64,000 bases of DNA from Plantibacter sp050587525. GTDB lineage: Bacteria > Actinomycetota > Actinomycetes > Actinomycetales > Microbacteriaceae. Where the stretch lies: the NCBI RefSeq assembly GCF_050587525.1, contig NZ_JBOBFT010000004.1, positions 186,001 through 250,000 of the forward strand, given 5' to 3'. This document shows positions 48,968-58,246 of this stretch, in pieces. How positions within the stretch are numbered: position 1 is the stretch's first letter; each line of letters opens with the position of its first letter. Made by a program: the position numbers and the translations under genes. Below the pieces are notes generated by a model that did no database searches, was not told the DNA's origin, and saw nothing but the letters and a program-made list of their open reading frames with translations.

Positions 48968-49279
48968 CTACTGCGCGTCGGGATCTTCGTTCACGAGCGC
49001 CATTCCGAACTCGTTCACCGGCACGGATGAGCGGTTGGGATCCGGCAGTCGATCAGTCACCGGGCAGTACATGTAATGGTCGTGCGTTGAACTCCTGTCG
49101 AAGGCGTGCTCGCTGAGCGCGTGCCCGCACACGGTGCACAGTCGACCCGCGTCCGCCTCATCTGCGCCGTGCGGCACGGGAATCGGCGACCCCGCCACCG
49201 TTTCACGGCCCTCGTCAGTCCCGCCGGAGAACTGCGCAGAGCGCTCGTCCCCACCCCGCATCGTCGCGTTCGTGTCCAT
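48968..49279 (-). CDS. Small zinc-ribbon-like hypothetical protein
   Basis: 103 aa. A disordered Gly/Asp-rich N-terminal half, then LCTVCGHALSEHAFDRSSTHDHYMYCPV, whose Cys/His spacing suggests one zinc site. No family recognised. ATG 49279 is 7 nt after TACGAT; ATG 49288 is an alternative. The 48814-48967 gap before its stop shows no gene. Confidence 0.55.
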   Translation of the reverse strand: MDTNATMRGGDERSAQFSGGTDEGRETVAGSPIPVPHGADEADAGRLCTVCGHALSEHAFDRSSTHDHYMYCPVTDRLPDPNRSSVPVNEFGMALVNEDPDAQ

Positions 49280-49393
49280 GTGCGGCATCGTACGCTCGCC
49301 GTGCCCGAATTGCACGCATTCCCTGCACTGCGCACGTTCGGTGCTCCGCGCGCGTACCCTGCACTGCCAGCCGATACGACGACCGGCACGCGC

Positions 49394-50101
49394 TCAGAGC
49401 TCTCCGAACCCGCTTGTGATGAGTGCGGTCAGCGCGTCGACTGCTGCGGCAGCGTCGGGCCCGTCCGCGGTGAGCGAGACGTCCGCGCCCTTCGTGAGAC
49501 CCAGCGCCATGATGCCGAGGAGGCTCTTCGCGTCCTTGCCGTTGACGGTGACCTTGGCGCCGAAGGTACTCGCGAGTTTGACGAACTCCGCAGCTGGACG
49601 CGCGTGCAGCCCATCTTTGTTGAGCAGCGTCACGGTCGCCGTCACGATGCCGTCGTCTCCGGTCGGAGCGCCGGCCGGCGCGTCCGGCGCCGCCACGGCG
49701 GAATCCGCATCGGCATCACCGACGACGTTGGCAGATCGCGCTGCAGCGACGACGTCATCGAGCGACGAACCGGTCTGCGCTGCGACCGAGGCCGCGACAC
49801 CGCCTTCGACGAGCGGAGCATCGACGATGCGGACACGAGCCCGCTGCTCGTCCTCGAGGAAGTCGAGCGCCGTCTCCGCTGTCAGGATGGCGGAGCCGAG
49901 GTCGCAGAGCACGACGACACCCTCCCCGTCGTCGACCGCAGCGATGCCGTCTGAAACGCGCTGGAAGCTCGTCCCGATCCCGTCGTCGTCGGTGCCGCCC
50001 GCGGCGAAGAGCTTCGCGTCCGGCGCCATCTGACGGGCCAGGTCGACGAGACCTTCGGCGATCTTGGGGCTGTGGGAGACGAAGACGATCCCGACGCTCA
50101 T
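49394..50101 (-). CDS. dhaM: DhaM-HPr fusion, PTS-dependent dihydroxyacetone kinase phosphotransferase
   Basis: 235 aa. The N-terminal EIIA-Man-like domain (VGIVFVSHSPKIAEGLVDLA, active His10) is followed by an Ala/Asp linker and a complete HPr domain (about 152-235, NKDGLHARPAAEFV with His166, and the Ser region KSLLGIMALG). It passes phosphate from enzyme I through HPr to DhaM and on to ADP bound in DhaL. Overlaps dhaL by 4 nt. Fusion of HPr is a known long form of DhaM; the EI domain is absent. Confidence 0.9.
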   Translation of the reverse strand: MSVGIVFVSHSPKIAEGLVDLARQMAPDAKLFAAGGTDDDGIGTSFQRVSDGIAAVDDGEGVVVLCDLGSAILTAETALDFLEDEQRARVRIVDAPLVEGGVAASVAAQTGSSLDDVVAAARSANVVGDADADSAVAAPDAPAGAPTGDDGIVTATVTLLNKDGLHARPAAEFVKLASTFGAKVTVNGKDAKSLLGIMALGLTKGADVSLTADGPDAAAAVDALTALITSGFGEL

Positions 50102-50763
50102 GCGTCAGCCCCGGTCGAGGCGCCCGCGGATGCCGCTGCGGCATCGGCAGCCGCACGCAGCAGGTAGGCGCTCGACTGCGCACCCGGATCCCGATGCCCG
50201 ATCGCCCGTTCGCCGAGGTAGCTCGCGCGCCCCTTGCGGGCGACGAGCGGCTCCGTCGCAACGGCACCGGCCTGAGCCGCATCCGCCGCGGCGTTCAGGA
50301 CCGCGACCACATCGGCGCCGGCGTCGAGCGATTCCTGTGCCGCTTCGACCGCAGGCGTCCAGGCGTCGATCATCGTCTTGTCGTCCCGCTCGGCCTTGCC
50401 TCGCAGCACCACGCCGTCGCGCGCAGCGGTGAGCACCGTCACGATGCCGGCGGCGTCGAGCTCGGTCGCCGTCCCCGCAGCGATGGCGCCCTTGAGGAAC
50501 GCGGTGCCGAGGAGAGGGCCGCTCGCGCCGCCGACCGTCGAGATGAGGGTCGTCGCCGCGAGCTTCAGGACGTCGCCCGGGGTCGCATCGGCGTCGAGGT
50601 CGTCGAGCTTCGGCAGGATCGCCGAGAAGCCACGATCGAGGTTCTCGCCGTGGTCACCGTCGCCGATGTCCCGATCGAGGGTGATCAGTTCGACCCGATG
50701 CTCCGCGACGACCGCCGCGCTCCTGCGCATCCAGTCGACGGCCCAAGCGCCATCCAGCCCCAT
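50098..50763 (-). CDS. dhaL: Dihydroxyacetone kinase subunit DhaL
   Basis: 221 aa. ADP/Mg-binding all-helical subunit: DRDIGDGDHGENLDRG (Asp cluster 34-39), STVGGASGPLLGTAFLKGA. Transfers phosphate to dihydroxyacetone held by DhaK. ATG 50763 follows the dhaK stop by 5 nt. The C-terminal helix is Ala-rich. Confidence 0.93.
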   Translation of the reverse strand: MGLDGAWAVDWMRRSAAVVAEHRVELITLDRDIGDGDHGENLDRGFSAILPKLDDLDADATPGDVLKLAATTLISTVGGASGPLLGTAFLKGAIAAGTATELDAAGIVTVLTAARDGVVLRGKAERDDKTMIDAWTPAVEAAQESLDAGADVVAVLNAAADAAQAGAVATEPLVARKGRASYLGERAIGHRDPGAQSSAYLLRAAADAAAASAGASTGADA

Positions 50764-50768
50764 GCGTC

Positions 50769-51770
50769 CTACCTTCCCCAGCGGAGAGCGGCCGTCTGCA
50801 CGGGCGCATCCCACAATTCGGTCAATTCGTCGTCGAGCTTGAGGAGCGTGATCGACACGCCCTGCATCTCGAGGCTCGTGGTGTAGTTGCCGACGAGCGA
50901 TCGGGAGACCTCGACGCCCTTCGCGGCCAAGACCTCTGCGGCGTGCTTGAACACGATGAAGAGCTCCACCTGGGGTGTTCCACCCATGCCGTTGACGAGC
51001 AGCAGCGTCTTCTCGCCGCTCTCGTAGGGCAGGTCCTCGAGGATCGCGTCGAGGAGCCGATCCACGATCGCATCGGCCGGCTCGAGCTTGATGCGCTCAC
51101 GGCCGGGCTCGCCGTGGATGCCGATGCCAATCTCGATCTCGTCGTCGGCGAGCGTGAAGCTGGGCTCGCCGGCGTGCGGAACGACGCAGGGGGTGAGTGC
51201 GACGCCCATCGTGCGGGTGAGACCGTTGACCTTCTCGGCGATTGCAGCGACCTCGTCGAGGCTCGCGCCCGCCTGGGCCTTCGCGCCGGCGATCTTCTCG
51301 ACGAGCACGGTTCCCGCGACGCCACGACGACCGGCGGTGTAGAGCGAGTCCTTGACGGCGACGTCGTCGTTCGTCACGACGGCGCGCACCTCGATGCCCT
51401 CGGCGAGGGCGAGGTCGGCTGCCGTCTCGAAGTTGAGGACGTCTCCTGTGTAGTTCTTGACGATGTGGAGCACACCGGCGCCGCCGTCGACGGCCTTCGT
51501 GGCGGCGAGGATGGGGTCGGGCGTCGGTGAGGTGAAGACCGGACCGGGAACGGCTGCGTCGAGCATGCCGTAGCCGACGAATCCGCCGTGGAGGGGCTCG
51601 TGTCCGCTGCCGCCACCGCTCACGATGCCGACCTTGCCTGCGAACGGAGCATCCTTGCGGACGATGTAGATCGGATCGAGCGAGACATCGACGATGTCGG
51701 CGTGCGCAGCGCCGAAGCCTGCCACCGCCTCGTCGACGACGTGCTTCGGATCGTTGATGAGCTTCTTCAT
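50769..51770 (-). CDS. dhaK: Dihydroxyacetone kinase subunit DhaK
   Basis: 333 aa. Binds dihydroxyacetone covalently through His219 in IGIGIHGEPG. GIVSGGGSGHEPLHGGFVGYGMLDAAVPG and TNDDVAVKDSLYTAGRRGVAGTVLVEKIAG are family hallmarks. ATG 51770 has a perfect AGGAGG 6 nt upstream. First gene of dhaKLM. Relevant here because the inositol pathway yields DHAP, whereas this operon makes DHAP from free dihydroxyacetone. Confidence 0.94.
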   Translation of the reverse strand: MKKLINDPKHVVDEAVAGFGAAHADIVDVSLDPIYIVRKDAPFAGKVGIVSGGGSGHEPLHGGFVGYGMLDAAVPGPVFTSPTPDPILAATKAVDGGAGVLHIVKNYTGDVLNFETAADLALAEGIEVRAVVTNDDVAVKDSLYTAGRRGVAGTVLVEKIAGAKAQAGASLDEVAAIAEKVNGLTRTMGVALTPCVVPHAGEPSFTLADDEIEIGIGIHGEPGRERIKLEPADAIVDRLLDAILEDLPYESGEKTLLLVNGMGGTPQVELFIVFKHAAEVLAAKGVEVSRSLVGNYTTSLEMQGVSITLLKLDDELTELWDAPVQTAALRWGR

Positions 51771-51959
51771 TGAATCCTCCTGGACGTTCGGTTCGGGACA
51801 GCCGATCCGGGGGTCGGCACCGACTCTCAACCTACGCCAGTGCGCCCCTGGACGTAAGGGGTCCGGAGGCCCGGGCGAGTCACCTCAGACAGCTTGCACA
51901 TTCGTGCAGAACCGGTCGCTCCGACGTCGAGAGCTTGCCCAGAGCCAGCGCTCCGAATG

Positions 51960-53021
51960 TCAGGAGGCGACGCGGTTCGAGGCCTCGACCCACGCGTCGA
52001 GCTTCGCCGTCGCCGCACCGGAGTCGATCGTGGTCCTGGCGACGTCGATCGCAGCCGCGAACCGCTCGAGAATCGGTTCCTGCGATCGGGACGGATCGTC
52101 GTACAGCTCGAACGAGACGATGCCGGCGGCCGCGTTCAGGAGCACGATGTCGCGCACCGGCCCGGTCTCCCCCGCCAGGACGGCACGAGCGACCTGCGCG
52201 TTGTGCGCAGCATCGCCGCCGAGGAGGTCGTCGATGTTGGCGCGAGCGAACCCGAGGTCCCGCGGGTCGAGGTCGTGTTCGGTCACCGCACCGCGACTGA
52301 CCTCCCACAGGTGGCTGTGACCGGTCGTCGTGAGCTCGTCGAGGCCATCGTCGCCACGGAACACGAACGCCGTCGCACCACGCGTCTGGAACACCCCGAC
52401 GAAGAGCGGGATGCGATCGGCGTTCGCCACACCCACGGCGGACGCTTCCGGACGAGCCGGGTTGCAGAGCGGCCCGAGGATGTTGAACACCGTCGGAACG
52501 CCGAGCTCGCTGCGGACGGGACCGGCGTGCCCGAAGCCCGGGTGGAAGGCGGCAGCGAACGCGAAGGTGATGCCGGTCTCGGCGAGCACGTCTGCGACGC
52601 GGTCCGTCGGGAGCTCGAGGTTCACGCCGAGCGCTTTGAGCACGTCGGAGGAGCCGGAGGACGAACTCGCCGCCTTGTTGCCGTGCTTGATGACGGGGAT
52701 GCCCGACGCGGCAGCGACGACCGACGCCATCGTCGACACGTTGACCGTACCGAAGCGGTCACCGCCCGTCCCGACGATGTCGAGGGCGCGCGAGGGAGCG
52801 ACGAGGGGCATCGCGTGCTCGAGGATCGCATCGCGGAACCCGACGATCTCGTCGACCGTCTCGCCCTTCTGGCGGAGGGCGATGAGGAATCCGGCCAATT
52901 GTGCATCGGTCGCGCTGCCCGTCATGACCTGCTCCATGGCCCAGGTGGACTCGGAGACGCTCAGGTCTTTTCCGTCGAGCAGATCGCCGATGAGTGAGGG
53001 CCAGGAGAAGAGAGCAGGCAT
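51960..53021 (-). CDS. trpD: Anthranilate phosphoribosyltransferase
   Basis: 353 aa. Second step of tryptophan synthesis. GTGGD (84-88) binds PRPP, NVSTMASVVAAASGIPVIKHGNKAASSSSGSSDVLKALGVN and HPGFGHAGPVRSELGVPTVFNILGPLCNPA are diagnostic. Alone here, without other trp genes, as is common beside ctaE in Micrococcales. The 51771-51959 gap downstream shows no gene. Confidence 0.95.
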   Translation of the reverse strand: MPALFSWPSLIGDLLDGKDLSVSESTWAMEQVMTGSATDAQLAGFLIALRQKGETVDEIVGFRDAILEHAMPLVAPSRALDIVGTGGDRFGTVNVSTMASVVAAASGIPVIKHGNKAASSSSGSSDVLKALGVNLELPTDRVADVLAETGITFAFAAAFHPGFGHAGPVRSELGVPTVFNILGPLCNPARPEASAVGVANADRIPLFVGVFQTRGATAFVFRGDDGLDELTTTGHSHLWEVSRGAVTEHDLDPRDLGFARANIDDLLGGDAAHNAQVARAVLAGETGPVRDIVLLNAAAGIVSFELYDDPSRSQEPILERFAAAIDVARTTIDSGAATAKLDAWVEASNRVAS

Positions 53022-53187
53022 GAGTGCGATCCTACAAGGGACTGAACAGGGGACTCGCCGGTCCCCCGAGAGTCTCCGCCCGCCCGCACGCTTGTCACTC
53101 AGTCGTCACGTCCTCGCTGGGACGGAGCCGTGAGCCTCGTGAAGTCACGGGATTCGGCCAGCAACAGTTCGGTATTTCACCAGGAAA

Positions 53188-53201
53188 TTAGGTTAACCTA
53201 A
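53188..53201. promoter_or_regulatory. Perfect DtxR/IdeR-type iron box upstream of ctaE
   Basis: TTAGGTTAACCTAA is a perfect palindrome and the core of the DtxR/IdeR consensus, extended by ACCC toward the 19-bp form. It lies in the 248-nt trpD/ctaE divergent gap, about 70-80 bp upstream of the predicted ctaE transcription start. Confidence 0.75.
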
Positions 53202-53269
53202 CCCGGTCCACCTTCGGCCGAGCCCCCGAAATGCGAAAAACCGCTCCGTCTTTCGGCCATAATGGATGG

Positions 53270-53899
53270 GTGACGAGCACCTCAATCAACCTTGCGCCGA
53301 GTGCGCCCCGGATCAACCGACCGAACCCGGTCGCAGTTGGAACGATCGTCTGGCTGGGCAGCGAGGTCATGTTCTTCGCCGGCCTGTTCGCGATCTACTT
53401 CACGCTGCGATCGATGGCCCCCGAATTGTGGGCCGCGGAAACCAGTCGGCTGAACGTTCCCTTCTCGACGGTGAACACGATCATCCTCGTGTCGTCGTCG
53501 TTCACGTGCCAGTTCGGCGTCTTCGCCGCTGAGCGCATGCAGCCCAGGATGACCGGATGGAGCCCGCGCAAGTGGGGCATGGTCGAGTGGTTCTTCCTCA
53601 CCTACGCCCTCGGCGCTGTCTTCGTCGCCGGCCAGATCTTCGAGTACGCGACGCTCGTGAGCGAGGGCATCTCCCTCAGCTCCAACGCCTACGGCTCGGC
53701 CTTCTACCTGACAACGGGCTTCCACGGCCTCCACGTGACGGGCGGCCTCATCGCCTTCCTCCTCGTGATCGGTCGCGCCTACGCCGTCAAGAAGTTCGGC
53801 CACAAGGAGGCCACGAGCGCCATCGTCGTGTCCTACTACTGGCACTTCGTCGACGTCGTGTGGATCGGCCTCTACTTCGTCATCTACGTCCTGAAATAA
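53270..53899 (+). CDS. ctaE: Cytochrome c oxidase subunit III
   Basis: 209 aa, five helices. NRPNPVAVGTIVWLGSEVMFFAGLFAIYFTLR, GSAFYLTTGFHGLHVTGGLIAFLLVIGRA and SYYWHFVDVVWIGLYFVIYVL are the subunit III signature. GTG 53270 lies exactly 6 nt after CATAAT (53258-53263), so leaderless; an earlier ATG at 53231 would be upstream of that promoter. First gene of ctaE-qcrC-qcrA-qcrB, the actinobacterial arrangement of the bcc-aa3 supercomplex. Confidence 0.95.
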   Translation: MTSTSINLAPSAPRINRPNPVAVGTIVWLGSEVMFFAGLFAIYFTLRSMAPELWAAETSRLNVPFSTVNTIILVSSSFTCQFGVFAAERMQPRMTGWSPRKWGMVEWFFLTYALGAVFVAGQIFEYATLVSEGISLSSNAYGSAFYLTTGFHGLHVTGGLIAFLLVIGRAYAVKKFGHKEATSAIVVSYYWHFVDVVWIGLYFVIYVLK

Positions 53900-53906
53900 C
53901 CACGGA

Positions 53907-54725
53907 ATGACTGACTCCATGCAGAAGCACACCAAGAAGGCCCGCAAGAGCGGTCGCCGGAGCCCCTTCGCCACGGCAGCGCTGCTCGCCATCGGCCTGC
54001 TCGTCACGGGCGGCGCCTACGCCGCATTCAGTGTCAGCACCGCCAGTGCGTCCACGGCTCCCGCAGCGCACACCCAAGCGACGATCGAAGAAGGCCAGAA
54101 GCTCTTCAGCGCCAACTGCGCAACGTGCCACGGTCTCGACATGCAGGGCACCACCGCCGGCCCGAGCCTCCTCGGCGTCGGTGCGGCGGCGGTCGACTTC
54201 CAGGTCGGCACCGGTCGCATGCCCCTCCAGAACCAGGGTCCTCAGGCCCCCGAGAAGCCCGTCCAGTTCACGGACGAGCAGATCTCGGCCCTCGCCGCGT
54301 ACGTCGCATCGGTCGCCCCCGGCCCCGCCATCCCCGACGAGAAGTACCTCGACGGCCAGGGTGACGCAGCCAACGGCGCTCAGCTCTTCCGCATCAACTG
54401 CGCCATGTGCCACAACGTCGCAGCCGCCGGTGGAGCACTGACGGAAGGCAAGTACGCACCGTCGCTCGTCGGCGTCAGCGCAGCACACATCTACGAGGCC
54501 ATGATCACCGGCCCGCAGAACATGCCCGTCTTCAACGACATGAACCTCAGCCCCGAGGACAAGCGCGACGTCATCACGGCGCTCAAGTTCATGGAGAACA
54601 ACCCGTCGCCAGGCGGCAACGACCTCGGCTCGCTCGGCCCGGTTTCCGAAGGACTCTTCCTCTGGATCTTCGGCCTCGGCACGATCGTCGCCCTCACCGT
54701 CTGGATCACCGCGAAGTCCAACTGA
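53907..54725 (+). CDS. qcrC: Cytochrome bc1 complex dihaem cytochrome c subunit
   Basis: 272 aa. An N-terminal anchor helix (FATAALLAIGLLVTGGAYAAF), two haem c sites, CATCH (71-75) and CAMCH (165-169), with MPVFNDMNLSPEDK supplying an axial Met, and a C-terminal helix (GLFLWIFGLGTIVALTVWIT). This dihaem subunit replaces free cytochrome c and passes electrons straight to the oxidase. ATG 53907, 7 nt after ctaE. Confidence 0.95.
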   Translation: MTDSMQKHTKKARKSGRRSPFATAALLAIGLLVTGGAYAAFSVSTASASTAPAAHTQATIEEGQKLFSANCATCHGLDMQGTTAGPSLLGVGAAAVDFQVGTGRMPLQNQGPQAPEKPVQFTDEQISALAAYVASVAPGPAIPDEKYLDGQGDAANGAQLFRINCAMCHNVAAAGGALTEGKYAPSLVGVSAAHIYEAMITGPQNMPVFNDMNLSPEDKRDVITALKFMENNPSPGGNDLGSLGPVSEGLFLWIFGLGTIVALTVWITAKSN

Positions 54726-54764
54726 CCGACGCGACACGACTTTTTACACGTACGAAGGAGCACA

Positions 54765-55835
54765 ATGGCTAAGGACGACACGAGCGGCACTGAGATCGCC
54801 GCCGACTCGTCTGCCCATGGGCAAGAGCTGCAGGTCTCGGCCGGCACGGCAGTAATCGCACGCGATGCGATCGCCGATCCCGGTCTGCCGCCGCACCGCA
54901 AGCGCGTCACCGACCTCGACCCGAAGAAGGACAAGCGGGCCGAACGGTTCGTCTACACGCTCTTCTACCTGTCGATCGTCGGAAGCGTCTGGGCGATCGC
55001 CGCTTACATGGCATTCCCCATCGAATCCGAGGACCTCGGTTCGGTTCGGCTGAACAACCTCTTCATCGGTCTCGGCATGGCACTCGCCCTGCTCGCGATC
55101 GGCATCGGCGCCGTCCACTGGGGCAAGGCGCTCATGGCGGACCACGAGGGCGTCGACCAGCGTCACCCCACGCGTGGTTCCGATGAGACCCGCGCACGCG
55201 CCGTCGAGATCTTCAGCGAAGCGAACGAGGAGTCCGGCTTCGGACGCCGCTCGCTCATCCGCAACAGCCTCATCGGCGCACTCGTCGCCTTCCCGCTCCC
55301 CGGCGTCGTCCTGTTCCGCGGTCTCGCACCGCAGGACGAGGACCCGGTCGAGCTCCTCAGCCACACCATGTGGGAAAAGGGAACCCGTCTGGCTCGCGAC
55401 CCCTCCGGTGCGCCCATCAAGGCCTCGGACGTCACGCTCGGCAGCGCGTTCCACGTGATCCCTGAGAACCTGCACGAAGCAGAGCACGTCCTGAACGAGA
55501 AGGCGAAAGCGATCGTCCTCCTCATGCGCCTGAAGCCGGAAGACCTCATCGAGTCTCCCGAGAAGAAGGACTGGTCGTACGACGGCATCGTCGCGTACTC
55601 CAAGGTCTGCACCCACGTCGGTTGCCCCGTCGCCCTGTACGAGCAGCAGACGCACCACCTGCTGTGCCCGTGCCACCAGTCGCAGTTCGACGTCACCAAC
55701 CACTGCGCCGTCATCTTCGGACCCGCTGCTCGGCCGCTCCCCCAGCTGCCGATCTCGGTCGACGACGAAGGCTACCTCGTCGCACAGAGCGACTTCCATG
55801 AACCTGTCGGCCCGAGCTTCTGGGAGCGTCATTGA
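54765..55835 (+). CDS. qcrA: Cytochrome bc1 complex Rieske iron-sulfur subunit
   Basis: 356 aa. Three N-terminal helices (the actinobacterial long form), then the Rieske domain with CTHVGC (282-287) and CPCHQS (301-306) holding the 2Fe-2S cluster by two Cys and two His. GAAGGAG precedes the ATG. Its TGA overlaps the TTG start of qcrB. Confidence 0.95.
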   Translation: MAKDDTSGTEIAADSSAHGQELQVSAGTAVIARDAIADPGLPPHRKRVTDLDPKKDKRAERFVYTLFYLSIVGSVWAIAAYMAFPIESEDLGSVRLNNLFIGLGMALALLAIGIGAVHWGKALMADHEGVDQRHPTRGSDETRARAVEIFSEANEESGFGRRSLIRNSLIGALVAFPLPGVVLFRGLAPQDEDPVELLSHTMWEKGTRLARDPSGAPIKASDVTLGSAFHVIPENLHEAEHVLNEKAKAIVLLMRLKPEDLIESPEKKDWSYDGIVAYSKVCTHVGCPVALYEQQTHHLLCPCHQSQFDVTNHCAVIFGPAARPLPQLPISVDDEGYLVAQSDFHEPVGPSFWERH

Positions 55836-57469
55836 GTACCACAACAGCACCACGCGCTCCTGAGCAGGCGTCCGGCGCCCCTCAGGCCAAGAAGTCCGGC
55901 GGCTTCACCGCCGCCGCGGCGAACTACATCGACGAACGCACCGTCATCTCGGTCGCCGTCAAGGAGTTCGGTCGGAAGATCTTCCCGGACCACTGGTCCT
56001 TCCTCCTCGGCGAGGTCGCGCTCTACAGCTTCGTCATCATCCTGCTGTCCGGCTCGTTCCTCACGTTCTTCTTCCAGGCGTCGATGGCCGAAGTTCACTA
56101 CGACGGCTCGTTCATCCCGCTGAAGAACATCGAGATGTCCGCCGCCATGGCGTCGACCCTCGACATCTCCTTCGACATCCGCGGTGGCCTCTTGATGCGT
56201 CAGGTCCACCACTGGGCCGCACTGCTCTTCGTGGCCTCCATCGGCCTGCACATGCTCCGCATCTTCTTCACGGGCGCATTCCGCAAGCCGCGCGAGCTCA
56301 ACTGGGTCATCGGTTTCGTCCTCTTCATCCTCGCGATGGCTGAAGGCTTCACCGGCTACTCCCTCCCCGACGACCTGCTCTCGGGCAACGGCCTCCGTAT
56401 CATCGACGGCATGGTCAAGGGCATCCCGCTCGTCGGAACCTGGATCTCCTTCCTCCTCTTCGGCGGCGAGTTCCCGGGAACGGACATCGTCGGACGACTG
56501 TATTCGCTCCACATCCTCCTGCTCCCCGCGCTCGTGCTGCTCTTCATCGCGCTGCACCTGACGTTCGTCGTCGTGCACAAGCACACGCAGTACCCGGGCG
56601 CTGGCCGCACCGAGCAGAACGTGGTCGGCTACCCCGTCCTCCCCGTGTACGCGGCCAAGGCCGGCGGCTTCTTCTTCATCGTCTTCGGTGTCGTGATGCT
56701 GATCGCCTCGCTGTTCACGATCAACCCGATCTGGAACTACGGACCGTACGACCCCTCACCGGTGTCGGCAGGTACCCAGCCGGACTGGTACATCGGCTTC
56801 GCCGACGGTGCGCTCCGACTCATCCCGCCGCACCTCGAGTTCGTCCTGTGGGACCGCACGTGGTCGTTCAACATCCTGATCCCGCTCATCGGACTCGGCC
56901 TGTTCATCGTCACAGTGCTCATCTACCCGTTCATCGAGGCCTGGATCACCGGAGACAAGCGCGAACACCACGTGCTCGACCGTCCGCGCAACGCCCCGAC
57001 CCGTACGGCGATCGGTGCAGCCGGTGTCACGTTCTACGCAGGCCTCTGGGCCGCAGCCTCGTCGGACATCATCGCGACGCACTTCAAGGTCAGCATGGAA
57101 GGCGTCATCCACGTCCTCCAGGCCGTCGTCATCATCGGACCGTTCATCGCCTACTTCATCGCGAAGCGCACCTGCATCGGCCTACAGAAGAAGGATCGCG
57201 AGATCCTTCTCCACGGCTACGAGTCCGGTCGCATCGTCCGCCTCCCCGGCGGCGAGTACATCGAGGTCCACGAGCCCGTCGACGAGTACGAGCGCTGGCG
57301 CCTCGCGAGCTATCGCGACTACGCACCGCTCATGATCCGTCCGAACGCTCAGGGCAAGATCACCGGTGGACAGCGGGTCCGTGCAGCTCTCTCCCGGTGG
57401 TTCTTCGAGGATCGGATCGCTCCGGTCACCTCGACGGACATCGAGAAGGCGCACGGCGACCACCACTAA
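55832..57469 (+). CDS. qcrB: Cytochrome bc1 complex cytochrome b subunit
   Basis: 545 aa. Eight-helix cytochrome b with the haem-ligand His pairs in RQVHHWAALLFVASIGLHMLRIFFTGAFRKPRELNW and YSLHILLLPALVLLFIALHLTFVVVHKHTQ, and the Qo motif GPYDPSPVSAGTQPDWYIG in place of PEWY (PDWY here, usual in actinobacteria). A long C-terminal hydrophilic extension (about 430-545) is typical. Start TTG 55832 overlaps the qcrA stop (TTGA). Confidence 0.95.
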   Translation: MSTTTAPRAPEQASGAPQAKKSGGFTAAAANYIDERTVISVAVKEFGRKIFPDHWSFLLGEVALYSFVIILLSGSFLTFFFQASMAEVHYDGSFIPLKNIEMSAAMASTLDISFDIRGGLLMRQVHHWAALLFVASIGLHMLRIFFTGAFRKPRELNWVIGFVLFILAMAEGFTGYSLPDDLLSGNGLRIIDGMVKGIPLVGTWISFLLFGGEFPGTDIVGRLYSLHILLLPALVLLFIALHLTFVVVHKHTQYPGAGRTEQNVVGYPVLPVYAAKAGGFFFIVFGVVMLIASLFTINPIWNYGPYDPSPVSAGTQPDWYIGFADGALRLIPPHLEFVLWDRTWSFNILIPLIGLGLFIVTVLIYPFIEAWITGDKREHHVLDRPRNAPTRTAIGAAGVTFYAGLWAAASSDIIATHFKVSMEGVIHVLQAVVIIGPFIAYFIAKRTCIGLQKKDREILLHGYESGRIVRLPGGEYIEVHEPVDEYERWRLASYRDYAPLMIRPNAQGKITGGQRVRAALSRWFFEDRIAPVTSTDIEKAHGDHH

Positions 57470-57493
57470 TCGCTCGATTCACGCGCACCACGG

Positions 57494-57527
57494 CAGGCCC
57501 TTTGGAACTTCGGTTCCGGAGGGCCTG
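57494..57527 (+). terminator. Hairpin after qcrB
   Basis: CAGGCCCT-TT-GGAA, loop CTTCGG, then TTCC-GG-AGGGCCTG, ending the ctaE-qcrCAB operon 25-58 nt after the stop. Confidence 0.7.
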
Positions 57528-57579
57528 TCCCGTTCCCAGAGGTGCTTGCACTCCCCCGGGCGACTCGTAGACTGGCTCG

Positions 57580-58155
57580 ATGCCGGAACGGAACGCAACC
57601 GAGACGTCGGCGATGGTCGAGCTCATCCGAACCTCCCAGCGGATCCTCGTCGCGGGCTCGTCCGGTTCCGGGAAGAGCGCCCTCGCAGCGGCCCTGGCAG
57701 CGCACCTCGACCGCCCGTACGTCGAACTCGACTCGCTGTTCCACGGAGCAGGCTGGATCCCCAGAAAGACGTTCGTAGATGACGTCGACCACTTCACGAG
57801 CCGCGCCTCCTGGATCACGGAGTGGCAGTACACGGACGTCCGTGAGCTCCTCGTTGATCGTGCGGATCTAATGCTCTCGCTCGAATTTCGGAAGCCGTTG
57901 GTCATGCGTCGGCTGATTTCGAGAACACTCCGTCGCCGCATCCTTCACCAGGAGCTCTGGAACGGCAATCAGGAGCCGCCTCTGCACACGATCTTCAGTG
58001 ATCGCGACCACATCATCCGATGGGGATGGCGCACCCAAGCGGCGGCACCGTCACGTGTGACCGCGGCGATTGAACGAGCGCCGGGCCTCATCGTTGCGCG
58101 CTTCGTCCACCCTCGCCAGCTCACGGCCGTGCTGGAGACGCTTCGGACCCAGTGA
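57580..58155 (+). CDS. P-loop kinase/ATPase, DNA topology modulation (FlaR)-like
   Basis: 191 aa. Walker A GSSGSGKS (26-33) and the layout of small adenylate-kinase-like FlaR proteins: PYVELDSLFHGAGWIPRKTFVDDVDHFTSRASWITEWQY, SLEFRKPLVMRRLISRTLRRRI, ELWNGNQE. These proteins bind ATP and have no firm function. ATG 57580 is 6 nt after TAGACT (leaderless). The second half looks more AT-rich in codon choice than neighbouring genes, a hint of recent transfer. Confidence 0.75.
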   Translation: MPERNATETSAMVELIRTSQRILVAGSSGSGKSALAAALAAHLDRPYVELDSLFHGAGWIPRKTFVDDVDHFTSRASWITEWQYTDVRELLVDRADLMLSLEFRKPLVMRRLISRTLRRRILHQELWNGNQEPPLHTIFSDRDHIIRWGWRTQAAAPSRVTAAIERAPGLIVARFVHPRQLTAVLETLRTQ

Positions 58156-58209
58156 CCGGCAGTCCACGTCCGTACGTGACGAATGCAACAAACCTGGATT
58201 GCCACAATT

Positions 58210-58226
58210 CTTTGGGTCTCCCAAAG
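58210..58226. promoter_or_regulatory. TetR operator CTTTGGG-TCT-CCCAAAG
   Basis: A perfect 7-3-7 palindrome, 20 nt before the tetR ATG. It overlaps the -35 region (TTTGGG at 58211-58216); the -10 TACGCT (58235-58240) is 6 nt before the ATG. Strong sign of autorepression. Confidence 0.75.
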
Positions 58227-58246
58227 TATCGTGTTACGCTCCCACC

